Positions 1-4,792 of a stretch of DNA of 11,159 nt are shown piece by piece. This stretch comes from an uncultured Clostridia bacterium (GTDB taxonomy: Bacteria; Bacillota; Clostridia; Christensenellales; Borkfalkiaceae). The notes beneath the pieces are model-generated. The model was not told the origin of the DNA and made no database searches. It saw only the letters and a list, made by a program, of their open reading frames with translations. A program made the position numbers and the translations under genes. The DNA lies in the NCBI GenBank assembly GCA_947629845.1, contig CANRFD010000041.1, positions 1 to 11,159 on the forward strand, read 5' to 3'. Positions within the stretch are counted from its first letter, which is position 1; each line of letters begins with the position of its first letter.

Positions 1-624
1 CCTCTGTATGCCTCCGATCTCGCGGATACGAAATATAAAGTGGAAGATGTTTCGGACAATGTCTCCTATGCCGATACCCCTTGCATGTACCGCATCAAGA
101 ACGCCAAGCGCGCACGCTATGCTTGCGAGCTGTTCGCGCTCGTCATGGAGCAGTTGCAGGCGCCGCGCGTCGAGCGCGAGTCTGTCGATTACTACATGCC
201 GTACGAGGGCGTGGTAGAACTCATCAACAAGGGTCTCATCAAGCGCGAGATCGTCAAGGGTAAATCGGGTGCGTCGATTTTCCTGCAATCCTCCGCCTCC
301 GAAGCTCCCACCGAGGAAGCAACCGAGGAGACCACCGAGGAAACCGCCGAAGAAGTCGCCGCCACCGAAGAGACCGTAGCGGAAGCCCCCGCCGAAGAAG
401 CTGCTGCCGAAGCTGTAACCGAAGAGGCTGCAACGGAAGAGACCGCAGTAACCGAAGAGGCCGTAACCGAAGAAGTCGCTACCGAAGCTGCTACCGAAGA
501 GGCCGCAACCGAAGAGACGGCTGCGACCGAGGAAGCCGTTGCCGAAGCTACGACGGAAGAGGCTGCAACGGAAGAGGCTGCTACCGAGGCTACGACCGAA
601 GCCACGACGGAAGCAAAGGAATAA
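1..624 (+). CDS. Uncharacterised protein, 5'-truncated, with Thr/Glu/Ala-rich C-terminal tail
   Basis: The frame is open from the first base of the window to a TAA at 622-624, so the true start lies upstream; the GTG at 40 is internal. The visible folded part (about the first 95 residues) contains the stretches YKVEDVSD, DTPCMYRIKN, ARYACELFALVMEQL, YYMPYEG and LINKGLIKRE. From memory this resembles a C-terminal module (KYKVEDVS... PCLYRIKN... MPYE... GLIK) of uncharacterised clostridial proteins; I cannot name a family or a function. From about base 289 to the stop the protein is almost only T, E and A in TEEA/TEEAA units, which predicts a disordered, very acidic tail. Transcription probably ends at the hairpin at 680-710. 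The reading frame is well supported; the function is unknown. Confidence 0.8.
   Translation, partial: PLYASDLADTKYKVEDVSDNVSYADTPCMYRIKNAKRARYACELFALVMEQLQAPRVERESVDYYMPYEGVVELINKGLIKREIVKGKSGASIFLQSSASEAPTEEATEETTEETAEEVAATEETVAEAPAEEAAAEAVTEEAATEETAVTEEAVTEEVATEAATEEAATEETAATEEAVAEATTEEAATEEAATEATTEATTEAKE
289..621 (+). repeat. Low-complexity coding repeat encoding TEEA units
   Basis: The DNA is a run of imperfect units built from accgaagag, gctgca and gaagcc-like triplets, encoding about 110 residues of T, E, A and a few V. Codons vary between units (gaa/gag, gct/gca/gcc, acc/acg/aca), so the tail is kept at protein level rather than being one recent slippage expansion. It also produces a long spurious antisense reading frame of S, A and V. 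Confidence 0.85.
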
Positions 625-679
625 CATTCCGCTGCACGGCAAAGGAATCACTCTCTACCTACAAAACGCATACAAGTGT

Positions 680-710
680 AAGAGCGCGCGGTTTCCGTGC
701 GCTCTTTTCT
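680..710 (+). terminator. Rho-independent terminator of the T/E/A-tail gene
   Basis: An 8-bp perfect stem, aagagcgc (680-687) with gcgctctt (699-706), encloses an 11-nt loop and runs into a short T stretch (ctcttttct). It lies 55 bases after the TAA of the upstream gene. Confidence 0.75.
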
Positions 711-762
711 CGCCTCCCGCCCCCTCCTCGGGTGTCCCGCAGGGACGGGGGTGGGGCACCGC

Positions 763-811
763 CCGTCCTCCTCATTCCGAGCTCCGCCCTTGGCGGGGGG
801 AGCGTATCTTC
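763..811. repeat. Dispersed hairpin repeat, copy A
   Basis: A 19-nt block ending in cctcattccgag, then a GC hairpin (ctccgccc, ttgg, cggggggag), then agcgtatcttc. The same two flanking blocks surround a different, longer hairpin at 3149-3209. Conserved flanks with a structure-conserved but sequence-divergent stem suggest a REP-like or small mobile intergenic element. Its strand and function are unknown. Confidence 0.6.
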
Positions 812-868
812 ACAGCCCCGTCACCCCTCATACGTCAGTCAATTTCCCACCCCATATCGTCATTTTGC

Positions 869-904
869 AAAAAAAGCCCCCGTCGGAGCAACCTCCGCAG
901 GGGC
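869..904 (-). terminator. Rho-independent terminator of the iscS-nifU-Rrf2 operon
   Basis: Read on the minus strand: an outer stem of 5 pairs (876-880 with 900-904), a small internal loop, an inner 5-pair stem cggag/ctccg (884-888 with 893-897), a 4-nt loop, then seven T residues (complement of 869-875). It lies about 50 bases past the stop of the Rrf2 gene. Confidence 0.85.
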
Positions 905-956
905 GTTTCAACAAACCGTTCAGCCGCAAGTTGCGGCGGCAAGTCCGGCCGCGCCG

Positions 957-1358
957 TCAGTTTTTCGGCATCAGGTCGACAAGCGTATATCCCGACAAAA
1001 ACTCGTACACCGTTTTATCGAGCGCCTTCCACACGGGAAGGGTGGGGCAGGTCGCGGCGCGCGGGCATTCCGCCTCCTTGCGCCCCGTGCAGTCGGTGGC
1101 GGCAAGCGAGGTCTCCGTTTCGCGCAGCACTTCGGCAAGGGTATACTCTTCGGGCGCGCGCGTCAGCTTATAGCCGCCGTTTTTGCCGCGTGCGCTCTCC
1201 ACAAAGCCCGCCTTCACGAGATTGCTCACGATGGCCTCGGCGTATTTGAAAGGCACGTCCTGTTCGCCCGCCAGCTCCTTCAGCGGCACGCAGTCGCCGC
1301 GGCGGGCGAGCTCTGTCAAAATGCGCAGCGCGTACCGCCCCTTGGTGGAAATGATCAT
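957..1358 (-). CDS. iscR: Rrf2-family transcriptional regulator, IscR-like
   Basis: A 133-residue winged-helix repressor. The N-terminus MIISTKGRYALRILTELA and the wing segment ARGKNGGYKLTR are classic for Rrf2/IscR proteins. Three cysteines (C90, C98, C104) sit where IscR binds its [2Fe-2S] cluster, here spaced C-x7-C-x5-C; the position of the fourth IscR ligand (His107 in E. coli) appears to be Leu. The start was chosen at 1358: it forms an ATGA overlap with the nifU stop, has a purine-rich GGGAGCGAGGA just before it, and begins at the conserved family N-terminus. A longer reading frame from 1400 adds 14 residues unlike the family. As last gene of an iron-sulfur operon with an inverted repeat at its promoter, it probably represses its own operon in response to cluster status. 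CymR-type cysteine regulators are related but usually lack the cysteine cluster. Confidence 0.88.
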   Translation of the reverse strand: MIISTKGRYALRILTELARRGDCVPLKELAGEQDVPFKYAEAIVSNLVKAGFVESARGKNGGYKLTRAPEEYTLAEVLRETETSLAATDCTGRKEAECPRAATCPTLPVWKALDKTVYEFLSGYTLVDLMPKN

Positions 1359-1798
1359 TCCTCGCTCCCGTGTTCGTCCTCGTGCGCACAGTGCTCGCAC
1401 TTGAACTCCGCCGGGTCGTAGGGGATGTTGTTCTTCTTATAGTAATCGAGAATGGCTGCCTGCACGGCCTGTTCCGCCAGCACGGAGCAGTGTAGCTTGT
1501 ATGCGGGAAGCCCCCCCAAAGCCTCCGTTACGGCCTGATTGGTGAGCGTAAGCGCCTCGCTGATGGGCTTGCCCTTGATCATCTCGGTCGCCATGGAGCT
1601 CGAGGCAATGGCGCTGCCGCAGCCGAACGTCTCAAATTTCACGTCGACCAAAATGCCGTCGCGCACCTTGATGTACATCTTCATGATATCGCCGCACTTG
1701 GCGTTGCCCACTTCGCCCACGCCGTCGGGGTCGTCGATGACGCCCACGTTGCGCGGATTGCGGAAATGATCCATCACTTTTTCGCTGTATAAAGACAT
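1355..1798 (-). CDS. nifU: NifU/IscU-type iron-sulfur cluster scaffold
   Basis: A 147-residue scaffold on which a [2Fe-2S] cluster is built from IscS sulfur before transfer to target proteins. It has the full active set: C35 in GNAKCGD with D37, C60 in FGCGSAIASSS, and C104 in LPAYKLHCS (LPPVK-like loop). The N-terminal SEKVMDHFRNPRNVG is typical of the clostridial NifU-like form. The C-terminal tail adds a second metal-like cluster of residues (C134, H136, C137, H139, H143) not part of the standard scaffold. It starts 13 nt after iscS with a strong AGGAG site, and its TGA overlaps the Rrf2 start by 4 nt, so translation of the two is probably coupled. The name iscU would be equally acceptable. 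Confidence 0.93.
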   Translation of the reverse strand: MSLYSEKVMDHFRNPRNVGVIDDPDGVGEVGNAKCGDIMKMYIKVRDGILVDVKFETFGCGSAIASSSMATEMIKGKPISEALTLTNQAVTEALGGLPAYKLHCSVLAEQAVQAAILDYYKKNNIPYDPAEFKCEHCAHEDEHGSEE

Positions 1799-1811
1799 AA
1801 CTTTCTCCTTT

Positions 1812-2999
1812 TTATAGAATGTATTGCCGTTTTCCCTCTTGCAGGTCGCGCCAGACGGGGGAGAACGCGCGCACCTTGGCGACGACCGTCTTTACGGCCT
1901 CCACAAGGTACTTCATCTCTTCCATGGTATTGTTTTCGTTGAAGGTGAGCCGGAGCGACCCGTGCGCCACGTCGTGTACGCGGCCGATCGCAAGCAGCAC
2001 GTGCGAGGGGTCGAGGGAGCCCGAGGTGCACGCCGAACCCGACGAAGCGCACACGCCGAGGTCGTCGAGATAGAGGAGCAGCGCTTCCCCCTCCACGCCC
2101 TCGAAGCAGAAACTCACGTTGCCCGCAAGCCGCCTCTCCCTGTCGCCGTTGAGCGCGCAGTGGGGAATGACGGAGAGCCCGTCAATGACGAAATCTCGCA
2201 GCGTTTGCACGTATTTGGTCGTTTCGGGCAAATTTTTCACGGCGATCTCAAGCGCCGCGGCCATGGCGGCAATGGCGGGAAGATCCTCGGTGCCCGCCCG
2301 TTTTCCGCGCTCCTGTGCGCCGCCTTCCACGAGGGGGAAGAGGGGAGCGCCCCGCCTGCAATAGAGCGCGCCCGTGCCCCGCGGCCCCTCGAATTTGTGC
2401 CCAGAGAGGGCGAGGTAGTCGCACCCGATGTCCTTCACGTCCACGGGCATGTGCCCCACGGCCTGCACGGCGTCGGTGTGGAAGGGGATCTTCTTGGCGT
2501 TGCACAGCGCGGCGATCTCCTTCACGGGCTGCACGGTGCCGATCTCATTGTTGGCGAGCATGACGGAGACGAGGCAGGTGTTCTCGTCGATCGCCTTCTC
2601 CGCATCCGCCGCGCTGACGATGCCGCTCGCGCCGACGGGGAGCAGAAATATCTCAAAGCCCTCCTTTTTCAGCTTTTCGAGGGTGTGGAGCACGGCGTGG
2701 TGCTCGATGGCGGTGGAGACGATCTTTTTCTTGCCCTTCTTTTCGCCTGCCCGCGCGGCGGAGAGAATGGCCTGATTATCGGCCTCGCTGCCGCCCGAGG
2801 TGAAATAAATCTCGCGCGGATCGGCGTTGAGCGCCCTTGCAACGCGCGCGCGGCAGTCCTCCAAAAGTTCCTTGGCGCGCTGGCCTTCGGAGTGGAGGGA
2901 GGAGGGGTTTCCGAACAGCGTTTGCGAGGTTTTCACATACGCTTCGAGGGCTTCCGGGCGAACCTTTGTGGTCGCCGCATTGTCGGCATAAACTTTCAT
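1812..2999 (-). CDS. iscS: Cysteine desulfurase (IscS/NifS, group I)
   Basis: A 395-residue PLP enzyme that converts cysteine to alanine and passes the persulfide sulfur to the scaffold encoded next to it. The N-terminus is YADNAATTKVRPEA. PLP-site residues are visible: EHHAV (99-103), NNEIGTVQP (150-158), HTDAVQA (174-180, D176 and Q179) and the Schiff-base lysine K202 in SGHKFEGPRGTG. The catalytic cysteine is C324 in SSGSACTSGS, the long flexible loop of group I enzymes, which rules out a SufS-type enzyme. Length and motifs are complete. It is first in an operon with nifU and the Rrf2 regulator, behind a perfect-consensus promoter. Besides cluster assembly it may feed tRNA thiolation; no mnmA follows here. 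Confidence 0.95.
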   Translation of the reverse strand: MKVYADNAATTKVRPEALEAYVKTSQTLFGNPSSLHSEGQRAKELLEDCRARVARALNADPREIYFTSGGSEADNQAILSAARAGEKKGKKKIVSTAIEHHAVLHTLEKLKKEGFEIFLLPVGASGIVSAADAEKAIDENTCLVSVMLANNEIGTVQPVKEIAALCNAKKIPFHTDAVQAVGHMPVDVKDIGCDYLALSGHKFEGPRGTGALYCRRGAPLFPLVEGGAQERGKRAGTEDLPAIAAMAAALEIAVKNLPETTKYVQTLRDFVIDGLSVIPHCALNGDRERRLAGNVSFCFEGVEGEALLLYLDDLGVCASSGSACTSGSLDPSHVLLAIGRVHDVAHGSLRLTFNENNTMEEMKYLVEAVKTVVAKVRAFSPVWRDLQEGKRQYIL

Positions 3000-3009
3000 G
3001 GTCGTATTT

Positions 3010-3026
3010 CCTACTTATTTTGTAGG
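3010..3026 (-). promoter_or_regulatory. Inverted-repeat operator, probable Rrf2/IscR site
   Basis: Perfect arms cctac (3010-3014) and gtagg (3022-3026) are separated by 7 AT-rich bases; partial symmetry extends outward (about 8 of 10 positions per arm, 3005-3031). The repeat covers the expected transcription start and abuts the -10 box, an ideal place for a repressor. The operon encodes an Rrf2 regulator, so autoregulation is the simplest reading. The assignment to that protein is inference. Confidence 0.6.
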
Positions 3027-3027
3027 T

Positions 3028-3056
3028 ATTATAGCACGCTTATTCCCGCCTGTCAA
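3028..3056 (-). promoter_or_regulatory. Sigma-A promoter of the iscS operon
   Basis: On the minus strand, -35 TTGACA (complement of 3051-3056), a 17-nt spacer, and -10 TATAAT (complement of 3028-3033): a perfect match to consensus at optimal spacing. Such strength suggests that control is by repression. Confidence 0.93.
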
Positions 3057-3148
3057 GTTTTTTTATGCGAAACCCGCCCGCACTTTGTTTTTCTTCCCTC
3101 CCAATATCGCCCTTCGGAAGAGTGGGGGAACGCCCCCCATACGCTTGT

Positions 3149-3209
3149 CCGTCCTCCTCATACCGAGCCGCCCGCCGCGCAATGCGCGGCGGGCGGCGAG
3201 CGTATCTTC
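3149..3209. repeat. Dispersed hairpin repeat, copy B
   Basis: Shares with copy A a 19-nt left block ending in cctcataccgag (18 of 19 identical) and the right block gagcgtatcttc. Between them lies a 14-bp perfect stem (3167-3180 with 3184-3197) with loop aat. GC-rich sequence upstream, from about 3110, may also be related to copy A. Confidence 0.65.
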
Positions 3210-3218
3210 CCAAACATG

Positions 3219-3244
3219 AAAAAAGCGCCCCATGGGGGCGCTTT
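3219..3244 (-). terminator. Intrinsic terminator on the minus strand
   Basis: A 10-bp perfect stem (3222-3231 with 3235-3244) around the loop atg. Read on the minus strand the hairpin ends in six T residues (complement of 3219-3224). It lies about 290 bases past rpsR, behind another terminator, so it is either a backup for the rpsR operon or the end of a short unannotated transcript. Confidence 0.75.
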
Positions 3245-3258
3245 CCGTGCTGTCGCAG

Positions 3259-3302
3259 TACAAGCCCGATTTACACGAAAAGTACAAAACTAATTTACCT
3301 GT
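3259..3302. repeat. Left arm of a long imperfect inverted repeat
   Basis: Begins tacaagcccgatttacac and ends cctgt. Aligned with the reverse complement of 3474-3518 it matches at about 36 of 45 positions with one gap. The arms are about 170 bp apart. The pattern resembles the terminal repeats of a small non-autonomous element, but no target-site duplication is evident. Confidence 0.6.
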
Positions 3303-3401
3303 TTGCGGGCACGCACGCAGCAGCCGGTATGCCTTATATCATAGCGCGGGGGAAGGGGGAAAGTAAACCGATTTTCTATATATATGGTATAAAAAGGGTA
3401 G

Positions 3402-3437
3402 AAAAAAAGGACCTTACGGTATGGTAGGATCCTTTTT
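3402..3437. terminator. Two-way terminator after rpsR
   Basis: The arms aaaaagga (3404-3411) and tccttttt (3430-3437) form the base of a hairpin; the inner part pairs imperfectly through cc/gg. Seven A residues before and five T residues after give a T tract on either strand. For the minus strand it lies about 100 bases past the rpsR stop, the likely end of the rpsF-ssb-rpsR transcript. Confidence 0.6.
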
Positions 3438-3473
3438 ATGATTGATCTCTGCTGGAAAGATATATATGCCCCG

Positions 3474-3518
3474 ACAGGAAGATTTATTTTTGTATCTTTC
3501 ATGTAAATTGGGGTTGTA
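3474..3518. repeat. Right arm of a long imperfect inverted repeat
   Basis: The reverse-complement partner of 3259-3302. Its outer end lies 18 bases from the rpsR stop codon. Within and just beyond this arm, ttgtatcttt occurs twice (about 3489-3498 and 3514-3523), so the outer end also has a short direct repeat. Confidence 0.6.
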
Positions 3519-3536
3519 TCTTTACACGTGCATTTT

Positions 3537-3890
3537 TCAGTCTGCCTTGAAGGGAATGAGCGCAGCGACGCGCGCGCACTTGATGGCCTTCGCAAGCTCT
3601 CTCTGGTGCTTTGCGCAGGTGCCGGTCATGCGGCGGGGCAAAATTTTTCCGCCCTCGGCGATGAACTTGCGGAGCTTGTTCACGTCCTTATAGTCGATCG
3701 TGCTCTTGTCCTGGCAAAACGCGCAGACCTTTTTGAAGTTCTGCTTTTTGAAGCCGCTGCGCTTTGCGGGGCGATCGCCGCGCTCGCGGGCTTCCTCTCT
3801 GCGGGGCTCTTTTACTTCCTTGATCTCTTCGGCTGCTTCAACGGCCTCTTCCTGCTGGGGCTCGGCAACCGTGTTCTCGTTTTCTTCCAT
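3537..3890 (-). CDS. rpsR: Small ribosomal subunit protein S18, with acidic N-terminal extension
   Basis: The S18 core is clear: IDYKDVNKLRKFI, GGKILPRRMTGTCAKHQ and AIKCARVAALIPF. S18 binds 16S rRNA in the 30S platform as a pair with S6, encoded in the same operon. It is the zinc-ribbon-like form: C56 and C59 (CAFC), C92 and H95 (CAKH) could bind one metal. The protein is 117 residues against about 70-80 usual; the first 45 or so are an added, mostly Glu/Ala/Lys-charged stretch. The start at 3890 has a strong AGGAGAG site, and the frame has no better-placed internal start, so the extension is probably real. C105 replaces a usually basic residue in the AIKRAR motif. It is the third gene after rpsF and ssb. 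Confidence 0.95.
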   Translation of the reverse strand: MEENENTVAEPQQEEAVEAAEEIKEVKEPRREEARERGDRPAKRSGFKKQNFKKVCAFCQDKSTIDYKDVNKLRKFIAEGGKILPRRMTGTCAKHQRELAKAIKCARVAALIPFKAD

Positions 3891-3922
3891 GTTACACTCT
3901 CCTTAATAGAATGGGGTCGGCG

Positions 3923-4360
3923 TCAGAACGGAATATCTCCGTCGTCGTCGAAAGATTGCAGCGCGGGCTTTTTGCGTTCGCCGCCGCCTGCATGGCTGTT
4001 GTTCGCCGCGGGCGCTTCATAGAAGTCGTCCCCCGAGCTCTGGTTCCTCGTGTTCAGAAATTCCACATCCTGCGCAATGATGTCCACTGCGGTGCGGCGG
4101 TTGCCCTGGTTGTCCTCGTAGTTGCGGATCTGGACGCTGCCTGTCACGGCGACCTTGTTGCCCTTTTTGCAGTAGCGGCCGATGTTGTCGGCAAGACCGC
4201 GCCAAGCCGTCACGTTGAAGAAGTCGGTCTGGCGTTCGCCGTCTTGCGAGGAATAGGAACGGTTGACGGCGATGCCGAAGTGGCAAACGCTCACGCCGCC
4301 CGAAGTTTCGGACATTTCGGGATCGCGTGTTAAATTCCCGATCAAAAACACCTTATTCAT
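3923..4360 (-). CDS. ssb: Single-stranded DNA-binding protein
   Basis: A 145-residue SSB that coats single-stranded DNA in replication and repair. The OB-fold occupies about residues 1-105 (MNKVFLIGNLTRDPE, FGIAVNRS, FFNVTAWRGLADNIGRYCKKG, VTGSVQIRNYED, DVEFLN). A flexible linker follows, and the acidic tip DDDGDIPF, which docks partner proteins, ends the chain. Its ATG follows the rpsF stop after a single base, so the two are translated in tandem; rpsR follows after about 30 bases with its own ribosome site. This rpsF-ssb-rpsR order is standard in Firmicutes. Confidence 0.96.
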   Translation of the reverse strand: MNKVFLIGNLTRDPEMSETSGGVSVCHFGIAVNRSYSSQDGERQTDFFNVTAWRGLADNIGRYCKKGNKVAVTGSVQIRNYEDNQGNRRTAVDIIAQDVEFLNTRNQSSGDDFYEAPAANNSHAGGGERKKPALQSFDDDGDIPF

Positions 4361-4361
4361 C

Positions 4362-4652
4362 TTACTTTTCCTTTACTTTTGTGATCATGCGGCGTAAAAC
4401 GTCGGCAGAGATTCCCGCAACGCGGTCAAGTTCCTTTACTACTGCGCCGTCGGACTGGAATTTCATCAGGGCGAAGAAGGCATCCGTCTTGTAATTGATG
4501 GGGTAAGCCGTCTTTTTCACGCCCCACTTGTCGGTGGCCTCCACGGTGCCGCCCATCGAGGTGACGATATCGGCGTACTTTTTCAGTTCCGCCTCCCGCG
4601 CCTCGTCCTCCATGTCGCTGCGTAGAAGAATGAGCATCTCGTACTTTTGCAT
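4362..4652 (-). CDS. rpsF: Small ribosomal subunit protein S6
   Basis: A 96-residue S6, normal length. Recognisable parts are the N-terminal MQKYEMLILLRSDM, the central WGVKKTAYPINYKTDAFF (family pattern WG.++LAYPI...GFY), and MKFQSD followed by RVAGISADVLRRMITKV. S6 pairs with S18 on the 30S platform. First gene of the operon, with a strong GGGAGGT ribosome site 5 bases before the ATG and its own promoter. The 3' end abuts ssb. Confidence 0.96.
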   Translation of the reverse strand: MQKYEMLILLRSDMEDEAREAELKKYADIVTSMGGTVEATDKWGVKKTAYPINYKTDAFFALMKFQSDGAVVKELDRVAGISADVLRRMITKVKEK

Positions 4653-4657
4653 ATTTT

Positions 4658-4699
4658 ACCTCCCGGACTTATTCGGCATGCTTTCTCTGCATGCAAGGT
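4658..4699 (-). promoter_or_regulatory. rpsF leader hairpin, possible S6:S18 feedback site
   Basis: In the minus-strand mRNA the short leader contains gcatgc (4694-4689), loop agagaaa, and gcatgc (4681-4676), with CCG spanning the 3' foot of the stem. An outer ACCT (4699-4696) could pair with AGGT of the ribosome site (4661-4658), hiding it. rpsF leaders in many bacteria carry a stem with a conserved CCG bound by the S6:S18 pair. The hairpin is seen; its equivalence to that regulator is inference. Confidence 0.4.
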
Positions 4700-4707
4700 T
4701 TACATAT

Positions 4708-4736
4708 ATTGTACAGGATTTACGCCTTCAAGTCAA
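4708..4736 (-). promoter_or_regulatory. Sigma-A promoter of rpsF-ssb-rpsR
   Basis: Minus strand: -35 TTGACT (complement of 4731-4736), 17-nt spacer, -10 TACAAT (complement of 4708-4713). The transcript would start near 4701, about 50 bases before the rpsF ATG. Confidence 0.88.
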
Positions 4737-4740
4737 TGTG

Positions 4741-4791
4741 TTTTCGCGGCGCAAACGCAAATTTTTGCAAAAATTTTGCCGCCGCGGAAAA
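4741..4791. repeat. Long inverted repeat between the membrane-protein gene and the rpsF promoter
   Basis: ttttcgcggcg (4741-4751) pairs with cgccgcg-g-aaaa (4780-4791, one bulged G). The AT-rich interior has further symmetry (gcaaatttttgc overlapping gcaaaaattttgc). It lies 1 bp from the stop of the 874-residue gene and 4 bp from the rpsF -35 box. Neither strand has a T tract after the stem, so it is not a classic terminator; it could protect the 3' end or be a protein-binding site. Confidence 0.55.
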
Positions 4792-4792
4792 T

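Larger units (their letters stand above)
625..956. other. Intergenic stretch between converging genes
   Basis: No credible gene is seen here. It holds the terminator of the left gene (680-710), copy A of a dispersed hairpin repeat (763-811, with possibly related GC-rich sequence from about 720), and the terminator of the leftward iron-sulfur operon (869-904). I see no promoter and no RNA gene. Confidence 0.7.
3057..3536. other. Intergenic stretch between the iscS and rpsR operons
   Basis: No credible protein gene. It contains copy B of the hairpin repeat (3149-3209), a minus-strand terminator (3219-3244), a two-way terminator (3402-3437), and a 45-bp imperfect inverted-repeat pair (3259-3302 and 3474-3518). 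A weak promoter-like pair on the minus strand (3338-3367) could drive a short RNA ending at the 3219-3244 terminator. The AT-rich region at 3370-3470 has several tatata runs. Confidence 0.65.

Noticed and set aside
192..605. 137-codon minus-strand frame of S, A and V repeats
   Set aside because: It is the antisense reading of the TEEA repeat; its only regularity comes from the plus-strand repeat.
539..1249. 236-codon plus-strand frame across the first intergenic stretch
   Set aside because: It crosses a terminator, a hairpin repeat and the antisense of the Rrf2 gene; its Arg/Pro/Ser-rich product is typical of non-coding GC-rich DNA.
1359..1400. Longer start for the Rrf2 regulator
   Set aside because: The extra 14 residues do not resemble the family, and the ATG at 1358 overlaps the nifU stop in the usual coupled way.
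1824..3293. 489-codon open frame on the plus strand opposite iscS
   Set aside because: The minus strand encodes a complete cysteine desulfurase with catalytic residues; the plus frame has no motif and runs through the iscS promoter.
3259..3518. Phase-variable invertible promoter
   Set aside because: The arms are only about 80% alike, no recombinase gene is present, and no gene inside or beside them would obviously be switched. Kept only as a repeat pair.
3290..3595. 101-codon minus-strand frame crossing the rpsR 3' end
   Set aside because: It overlaps rpsR in another frame, runs through a terminator and an inverted-repeat arm, and has no ribosome site or recognisable motif.
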